Source: Pseudomonas sp. GM80 (GTDB lineage Bacteria; Pseudomonadota; Gammaproteobacteria; Pseudomonadales; Pseudomonadaceae). Taken from it: a DNA stretch of 64,000 nt. The translations under genes and the position numbers were made by a program. The notes below the pieces were generated by a model. It was not told where the DNA came from. It was given only the letters and a program-made list of their open reading frames with translations, and made no database searches. Of the stretch, positions 59,302 to 64,000 are shown piece by piece; position 1 is the stretch's first letter; each line of letters starts with the position of its first letter. The stretch covers positions 1 through 64,000 of the forward strand of contig NZ_AKJD01000167.1 of assembly GCF_000282515.1 (NCBI RefSeq), given 5' to 3'.

Positions 59302-60639
59302 ATGTCATTTTCCGTCGCGAGCTTCTTCCACCCTTATTCAAAATTCCTCCATGGCGCCGCCTACAATCTGCACCAGAACCTGGAAGGCTTGGGCGTCGTG
59401 TCATCGAGCTTCACCGAGCGTGATGAAGCGGGAAAGGTCATCGCAAGCTACTGGTCGCCCGATCAAGCCATGGTGATCACGCTGGGCTTTCTGGTGATGC
59501 TGGCACTGCTGCTGATTCCCTTACTGTCGGCAGCGGCCTATACGGTGGGCAAAAAACGTGGCCTGTTCTGCTTCTTCGCACTCCTGATCCTGCCGGGTGT
59601 ATTGAACTGCCTGGGCCTATTTCCAATCATCAATTACCTGCCCACTCGTTACGCAATCAATGGTGTGGGTAAGCTGGGCAGCGAGGTCGGGCTAATTCCC
59701 CTTTTGATGCTGTGCGCTATCACTGGATGGGGCGTCATGGTTCTCCTGTACGACAACCTCAACCTCACTGAACGCTTCCGCCAGATTTACGATCACTTCT
59801 GGTTTCCTCTGGCTTTGGTTGCAGCGGTATTTTTCGTGGCGGACAACGGCGCCAACGAAGACACCGCATTGCTGAACGGGGCAACGGTGAACGTCCAGGA
59901 CGCCAGCGGTTACTTGTTGAGCCAAATCAGGCGCTACGACGATTACTGTAAGGCCAATGGCCTGGATGACCTGAGGTCGTGCCAGTGGAGCCGCGATTCG
60001 CAGTGGACCTTCACACACATCAAGGAAGGCGAAGCCGGCTACTTCATTGAATTCGCGCCAGATGACTCCAGAGGTTTTTACGCCGCGAATCGCCGGACCG
60101 TGAGCGATGATGATGTGAACGCCATTCGCAAAGAGATCGCCGAATACAATCAACGATTGTGTCCTGTGAAGTACTTTTCCAGTGATATCTCACGGTCATC
60201 GCCGCTGTCGAGCACGTGTGAGTACGTGCCTTACCACTATTGCTCGGCCAGACCTGATGGTCCGCCGGGTATTGTGGACGAGGGTATCGGCAGCCACACA
60301 GTCGCCTTGGCCAGCGAGTGCATCATCCCCCGGCTCGCAGCTGCCAAACCCTACTTGAAGCAGTTGTCGGCGTTGGTAAGCCAACATGAAAAAGCCAAGA
60401 ATCATCGTTGGCTGTATTTCCTCGCTGTTGCTTTAGCGATCGGCGCAAAAGTGGCTCTATCCACCACCAAGCTATGCCTGATTGATGCGCGCCCTGTAGC
60501 TGACAGACGTATCATTCTACGGGCTGTACGCTACCGACTCGGCCAGTGCGTCCGTTTTATGAAGCGTCTGCTGATTGATTGCGGCCAATGGGCTGGGTTG
60601 GTTGCAATTCGCGTATTCAAGCGTTTCAAACGTGGCTAG
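59302..60639 (+). CDS. Hypothetical polytopic membrane protein, 445 residues
   Basis: Four to five hydrophobic segments lie in the first 190 residues (about 56-80, 90-108, 130-150 and 166-182). A soluble domain of about 190 residues follows, with several cysteines (DDYCKANG, RSCQW, NQRLCPVKY, STCEYVPYHYCSAR, SECIIPR), then one more membrane segment (about 372-390) and a basic C-terminal tail. The Cys-rich part is probably periplasmic and disulfide-bonded. No domain is recognised. Translation may be coupled to a nine-codon upstream frame (TAATG). Confidence 0.7.
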   Translation: MSFSVASFFHPYSKFLHGAAYNLHQNLEGLGVVSSSFTERDEAGKVIASYWSPDQAMVITLGFLVMLALLLIPLLSAAAYTVGKKRGLFCFFALLILPGVLNCLGLFPIINYLPTRYAINGVGKLGSEVGLIPLLMLCAITGWGVMVLLYDNLNLTERFRQIYDHFWFPLALVAAVFFVADNGANEDTALLNGATVNVQDASGYLLSQIRRYDDYCKANGLDDLRSCQWSRDSQWTFTHIKEGEAGYFIEFAPDDSRGFYAANRRTVSDDDVNAIRKEIAEYNQRLCPVKYFSSDISRSSPLSSTCEYVPYHYCSARPDGPPGIVDEGIGSHTVALASECIIPRLAAAKPYLKQLSALVSQHEKAKNHRWLYFLAVALAIGAKVALSTTKLCLIDARPVADRRIILRAVRYRLGQCVRFMKRLLIDCGQWAGLVAIRVFKRFKRG

Positions 60640-60708
60640 CCCGAGCCTACTGACATTTTTTGCCAGTAGGCGTAAGACCGCCTCGCCCTAAATCCGTCAC
60701 GGCTCCAG

Positions 60709-61263
60709 TTATCGTGTTATCTGCGCTAACGCATGAATGACATCCGCAGCGATCTTTTCAGCAGCGCCCGCCCCGTCAATCCGCAAGAGCGCAGCCCGTT
60801 GCTGCGCAATCCACGCCTCATGCCACGCTCGGTTGCGCCCTGAAAAGTCTGGATCGTCGTACTGCGAAGCCCATTCGCGGAATGCCACATGGATCTCATG
60901 CATGTCACCGCCGGGCGCTATCCGATCACCGAAGCGCGCCTTTTCACGGGCAGCCAGGCGTTCAAGGCGTACGGGCGTGGGTGTCACTACGAACACAATC
61001 AGATCGACAGCAGTGATCAGCGCTTCTCCCCAGCCCATACAAGAACCGGTCAGCAGCCAATCGTTGTCACCAAGCTGTTCCTGGATCATCGACACGCGCT
61101 CACCGACAGGCCGTTTGGTGGTGAACGGAGGATTGGTGGGCATCCAGAAGAAATCGTCGACGTCGACGTGTCGTACGTCGAGCAGACGGGCGAGGTTTTG
61201 ACCCAATGTGGTCACCCCCGCACACGAAGCACCTGTGATAAAAATTCGCACCGTTTCCTCCAT
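60709..61263 (-). CDS. P-loop nucleoside-kinase-like protein
   Basis: The 184-residue protein starts MEETVRIFITGASCAGVTTLGQNL. The P-loop GASCAGVTT has Val where Lys is expected; relatives that I know of this adenylate-kinase-like group often read GASGAGTTT and also lack the Lys. The DVDDFFWMPTNPPFTTKRP segment, the strand DWLLTGSCMGWG and LIVFVVTPTPVRLERLAAREKARFG resemble the kinase fold (substrate Asp and lid Arg). It may phosphorylate a small substrate or may be inactive. The start lies in a weak context. Confidence 0.75.
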   Translation of the reverse strand: MEETVRIFITGASCAGVTTLGQNLARLLDVRHVDVDDFFWMPTNPPFTTKRPVGERVSMIQEQLGDNDWLLTGSCMGWGEALITAVDLIVFVVTPTPVRLERLAAREKARFGDRIAPGGDMHEIHVAFREWASQYDDPDFSGRNRAWHEAWIAQQRAALLRIDGAGAAEKIAADVIHALAQITR

Positions 61264-61334
61264 GAATACACATCCGTTTCGAGGTCGGCAGGATATCCGA
61301 TATTCCCCCTGACAAATCGATCCGCCGATGATGA

Positions 61335-62222
61335 TCAGGCGATTCGCGCTCGACGACGGGCCAACACGCCTTGCAAATATCCTGAACCCAATACGATCGC
61401 CACCAGCACCAACAGGATCAATCCCCAATTCGCAGGGCTCGGATGTTGGCCAAGGATAACCATCGAACTGAAGATGCCAAACACCGGTATCAGCAGCGAC
61501 AGCGGTGCCACGCGGGAGATCGGGTATTCGCGCAACAGCAGGTTCCAGCCCCAATAACTGAAGTGCGTGGCGGCATACACCTGGAACGCGAGTGAAAACA
61601 GGGTCATCGCATTGAGTTGCGCAGGCAGCGCAATGAAGGGCGCCGAGCCGTGCAGTGACCACGTCAGCAACATCAGCGGGATGGGCGGAAATAGACTGGC
61701 CCACACCACGAACGCGAAGATCTCGCGCACTTTCGACACTTTGATGATGACGTTGCCCACGCTCCAGGCCATTGCGCTGCCAATCACCAACGCCAGCCCT
61801 GCCCTCGACGCATCACCCGGGCTGCACAATACGATGCCCAGCAACCCGGCGGCAGCCAACAGCGCGCCGAGCAGTTGCGGCCGCCCGAGGCGCTCGCCGA
61901 AAAAAATCACGCCCCAGCCCAAGGTGAAAAATGCGCTGCACTGGATCAACAGCGATGCGGTGCCAGGCGGCACTCCCCACGCGATGCCCTGATTGATCAA
62001 CGCCCACATTGCAACGCCGAAGATCATCCCGTAAGCAGCCAGCCATCGAAACGCAACCCGTGGGCGCTCCACGAAAAACACCCAGGGCAACGCAGCCAGC
62101 GCGAAACGCAACGCGGTCAGCAACAACGGATCGATGTCGGCCAGGCCCAGCTTGGTCACGGGGAAATTCAGTCCCCACACCGCAGTGACCAGGATCGCGA
62201 GTAGGAGGTGTTTCTTTTGCAT
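61335..62222 (-). CDS. EamA-family (DMT) metabolite exporter
   Basis: The 295-residue protein has ten hydrophobic segments in two EamA repeats: LLLAILVTAVWGLNFPVTKLGL opens the first and AMAWSVGNVIIKVSK the second. It should export a metabolite such as an amino acid or a purine-like compound. Its gene is divergent from an AraC regulator that starts 107 bases away, a common regulator-exporter pair. The ATG at 62222 is preceded by a weak site. Confidence 0.9.
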   Translation of the reverse strand: MQKKHLLLAILVTAVWGLNFPVTKLGLADIDPLLLTALRFALAALPWVFFVERPRVAFRWLAAYGMIFGVAMWALINQGIAWGVPPGTASLLIQCSAFFTLGWGVIFFGERLGRPQLLGALLAAAGLLGIVLCSPGDASRAGLALVIGSAMAWSVGNVIIKVSKVREIFAFVVWASLFPPIPLMLLTWSLHGSAPFIALPAQLNAMTLFSLAFQVYAATHFSYWGWNLLLREYPISRVAPLSLLIPVFGIFSSMVILGQHPSPANWGLILLVLVAIVLGSGYLQGVLARRRARIA

Positions 62223-62329
62223 GATCAATCGTTCCCGACGCCGAGCGAAAGTGCTCGTATCGGGCAAATATGCAAGTAATCGAGATGGCCCGCTTTCAGT
62301 CACAGGCCATCTTTCATTAGAATCGGGCC

Positions 62330-63112
62330 ATGCGAACAATCACCGGCCATCCTTACCAGAACACACCACGCGATGCGGTCGTGACCGCCGCTGAATATGC
62401 GGACGGCACGTTGTTCCCGCTGCACGATCATAAGCGGGGGCAGTTCGCCTATGCTGCCAGCGGTGTCATCACGGTATTCACCGATGACGGCAACTGGGTC
62501 GTTCCACCTCAGCGCGGTATTTGGGTGCCCGCACAACTCTCTCATTCCATGCAGATGCGTGGTCCGGTCACCCTGCACAACACCTATATCCGTAAGCAAG
62601 CGGCGAAAAAACTTGGGCTGTCGGAGCAATGTCAGGTACTGGAAGTTTCACCGTTGCTGCAGCATCTGCTGATGAAAGCCATCGACGTGCCCGCGCGGTA
62701 TTCCACTCAAGGGCGCGACGGTCATTTGATGAGTTTGCTGCTGCACGAAATCGCCGCGATGCCCGCACTGTCGCTCAATGCGCCGCTGCCGGCAGAGCCG
62801 CGCCTGGCGTTGGTGTGTTGCGAGTTTTTGAATCAGCCTTCGCTGGAAGTGGGCATCGATGAGATGGCCGAACGTGCGGGGATGAGCCGACGCACCTTTA
62901 CCCGGCATTTCCGACTGCACACCGGGATCAGTTTTATCGAATGGCGACAACAGGCTTGTCTGCTCGCAGCGGTGGTGATGCTGGGCAAAGGTCAGTCGGT
63001 CACTCAGGTTGCGATGGCGTTGGGGTATAGCAGTTCGAGCGCGTTTGCCACGGTGTTCAAGCAATTACTGGGGGAAGTGCCGAGTCGTTATGTCGTCGAG
63101 CAGCATTTTTAA
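62330..63112 (+). CDS. AraC-family regulator with cupin sensor (NimR-like)
   Basis: The 260-residue protein has an N-terminal cupin (LFPLHDHKRGQFAYAASGVITV, WVVPPQRGIWVPAQLSHSM) and C-terminal helix-turn-helix motifs (IDEMAERAGMSRRTFTRHF and TQVAMALGYSSSSAFATVFKQLL). This architecture is that of NimR-type regulators, which control an adjacent exporter that pumps out a purine analogue. The divergent EamA gene is the likely target. The 107-base gap should hold both promoters and the operator. Confidence 0.9.
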   Translation: MRTITGHPYQNTPRDAVVTAAEYADGTLFPLHDHKRGQFAYAASGVITVFTDDGNWVVPPQRGIWVPAQLSHSMQMRGPVTLHNTYIRKQAAKKLGLSEQCQVLEVSPLLQHLLMKAIDVPARYSTQGRDGHLMSLLLHEIAAMPALSLNAPLPAEPRLALVCCEFLNQPSLEVGIDEMAERAGMSRRTFTRHFRLHTGISFIEWRQQACLLAAVVMLGKGQSVTQVAMALGYSSSSAFATVFKQLLGEVPSRYVVEQHF

Positions 63113-63185
63113 AGATCAAAAGATCGCAGCCTTCGGCAGCTCCTACATAATGTAGGAGCTGCCGAAGGCTGCGATCTTTTGATCT
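63113..63185. repeat. Perfect 36-base palindrome (REP doublet with one-base loop)
   Basis: The arms 63113-63148 and 63150-63185 are exact complements with a single base between them. They carry the REP core ggagctgccgaaggctgcg. It starts right after the AraC stop and abuts the stop of the next, convergent gene, so it probably terminates both. Confidence 0.9.
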
Positions 63186-63617
63186 TCAAACGCGCAAATG
63201 CCCGCTGTCCGCCGCTCTCCTGCGCAGCAGATTGATCACCAACAGAACGCAGGCCACGATCCCCTGCGAACCGCACAAAAACCCGAACAGCCCCGTGCGA
63301 AAAATCACCCAGGCTGCGATGCCCAATAGCAGCGTCAACACCAATCCGAATACCACCCATGGCAGATGAGGCACCGCAGGAATGTCCTCCAGCCCGTCAG
63401 CAAAAATGCTCCAGCACGCCCATTGTGAATACAGCGACGCAACCAGCAGCAGTAAGCCCCACTCCGCACCCGCCAGCGTTTGCGAAGTCAGCAGTCCCGT
63501 CAGCAAGCCGAGTCCGTACCAGAGGATAAAGCCGATCGTCGCGCTGGCGGGCACGGTGTAGGCTGGCAACGCGAGGCTGATCTGGATCAGTTTGAGAACT
63601 TGCAGTCGAGTGATCAC
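63186..63617 (-). CDS. Hypothetical membrane protein, 143 residues
   Basis: Four hydrophobic segments are present: about 12-34, 36-58, 72-95 and 98-125. The start used is a GTG at 63617, nine bases after AGGAG; a GTG at 63626 is directly on that site and is less likely. The stop abuts the palindrome. No family is recognised; the topology resembles small DUF-type membrane proteins of unknown role. Confidence 0.7.
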   Translation of the reverse strand: MITRLQVLKLIQISLALPAYTVPASATIGFILWYGLGLLTGLLTSQTLAGAEWGLLLLVASLYSQWACWSIFADGLEDIPAVPHLPWVVFGLVLTLLLGIAAWVIFRTGLFGFLCGSQGIVACVLLVINLLRRRAADSGHLRV

Positions 63618-63706
63618 GTCGCGCACTCCTGGCGAGTCGCAATGGCCGAATCCGCTGGCCGACTGAGTGACTATAGATCAGCCGTAGAACCCTGTGAGAC
63701 CTGCGC

Positions 63707-64000
63707 TCAGACGTTTTTACACGTCAGCCAGGCACCCCAGAAAAGACTGCTGAAAAACCGCGTCGCCTGACCAAACCCGGCGTCATGCAGCAACTGCTGA
63801 ACCGCCGCCTCGGAGTGCGGAGGATCGGCGCCCTGCAGAATCTTCCCCAGCTTGGCCTGCACCTCTTGCGCACTCGCACCCTGCTGCCGCCAGCGCTGGC
63901 CCCAGGCCTGAAGCAACAACGGTTGGCTGGCGTAGGCGTAATGATTGCCCGCCACAATCAATGGCGCGCCCGGCTTGAGCCGAGCCTGAACCGCGCGCAG
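63707..64000 (-). CDS. Class I SAM-dependent methyltransferase, C-terminal part (cut by window edge)
   Basis: The frame is open to the window edge, so the N-terminal part with the SAM motifs is missing. The visible 97 residues begin with LRAVQARLKPGAPLIVAGNHY, where LKPGAPLIV is the strand after motif III of class I methyltransferases. They continue with an Ala/Gln-rich helical part and end FFSSLFWGAWLTCKNV, the closing antiparallel strands. The substrate is unknown. Confidence 0.72.
   Translation of the reverse strand: MRAVQARLKPGAPLIVAGNHYAYASQPLLLQAWGQRWRQQGASAQEVQAKLGKILQGADPPHSEAAVQQLLHDAGFGQATRFFSSLFWGAWLTCKNV

Overview
The window looks like chromosomal DNA of a Pseudomonas, most likely of the P. 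fluorescens group. The evidence is high-GC coding with strong third-position bias, REP palindromes of the classes that begin gtaggagctgccg or gtaggagc(c)gggcttgcccgcg, a tandem pair of DUF6124 genes, AraC-, GNAT- and TonB-receptor-rich metabolism, and a cobalamin-riboswitch btuB operon. No rRNA, tRNA, CRISPR array, transposase or integrase was seen. All family calls rest on motifs read from the sequence; no database search was run.

Layout. 1-5.3 kb: end of an alpha/beta hydrolase/glycosyltransferase operon, a zinc alcohol dehydrogenase, a ZIP metal transporter with a small coupled gene, and two DUF6124 genes, the second behind a long hairpin-rich leader. 5.8-13.3 kb: an accessory, defence-like block on the minus strand. 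It holds a NucS-like PD-(D/E)xK nuclease, a large SF1 (UvrD/Rep-like) helicase with a long novel N-terminus, and a DUF262-DUF1524 (GmrSD-type) protein. Two orphan small proteins lie upstream in DNA that reads visibly more AT-rich. 13.3-19 kb: a 2OG-Fe(II) oxygenase, an AraC regulator whose 3' end is repeated about 1.4 kb downstream around a lipoprotein gene, and a secreted tyrosine phosphatase fused to an autotransporter barrel. 19-29 kb: small metabolic and hypothetical genes (a PD-(D/E)xK-like protein, cupin, TspO, HSL-type esterase, polyamine-type binding protein plus nitrilase, DCC thiol oxidoreductase, saccharopine-dehydrogenase-like protein) and a GNAT pseudogene. 29-33.4 kb: a higher-order REP array and a 1277-residue autotransporter.

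33.6-38.9 kb: a CSS-motif EAL phosphodiesterase, the debris of a TonB receptor, then a cobalamin riboswitch driving btuB, a [2Fe-2S] thioredoxin-like ferredoxin and a BtuF-like binding protein with overlapping genes, i.e. a vitamin B12 uptake operon. 38.9-46 kb: a string of small same-strand genes, including a PchB-type chorismate mutase, VOC, GNAT, AraC, cupin, epoxide-hydrolase-like enzyme, gamma-glutamylcyclotransferase-like and LMW-PTP-like proteins. 46.2-52.9 kb: an organosulfur-acquisition set in which a SsuA/TauA-like binding protein, glutathione S-transferase, AraC regulator, TonB receptor and FMN monooxygenase of the NtaA/DszA class all face the same way. 52.9-64 kb: Lrp with LysE exporter, MaoC hydratase, catalase-like protein, HhH-GPD-like protein, Fet4-type iron permease, several membrane proteins (one behind a second copy of the leader element seen near 5.5 kb), EamA exporter with a divergent AraC regulator, and a partial methyltransferase at the right edge.

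The most interesting signals are the helicase/DUF262/NucS-like block, the 81-base leader element shared by two unrelated loci, the phosphatase-autotransporter fusion, and several pieces of gene debris that record past rearrangements.
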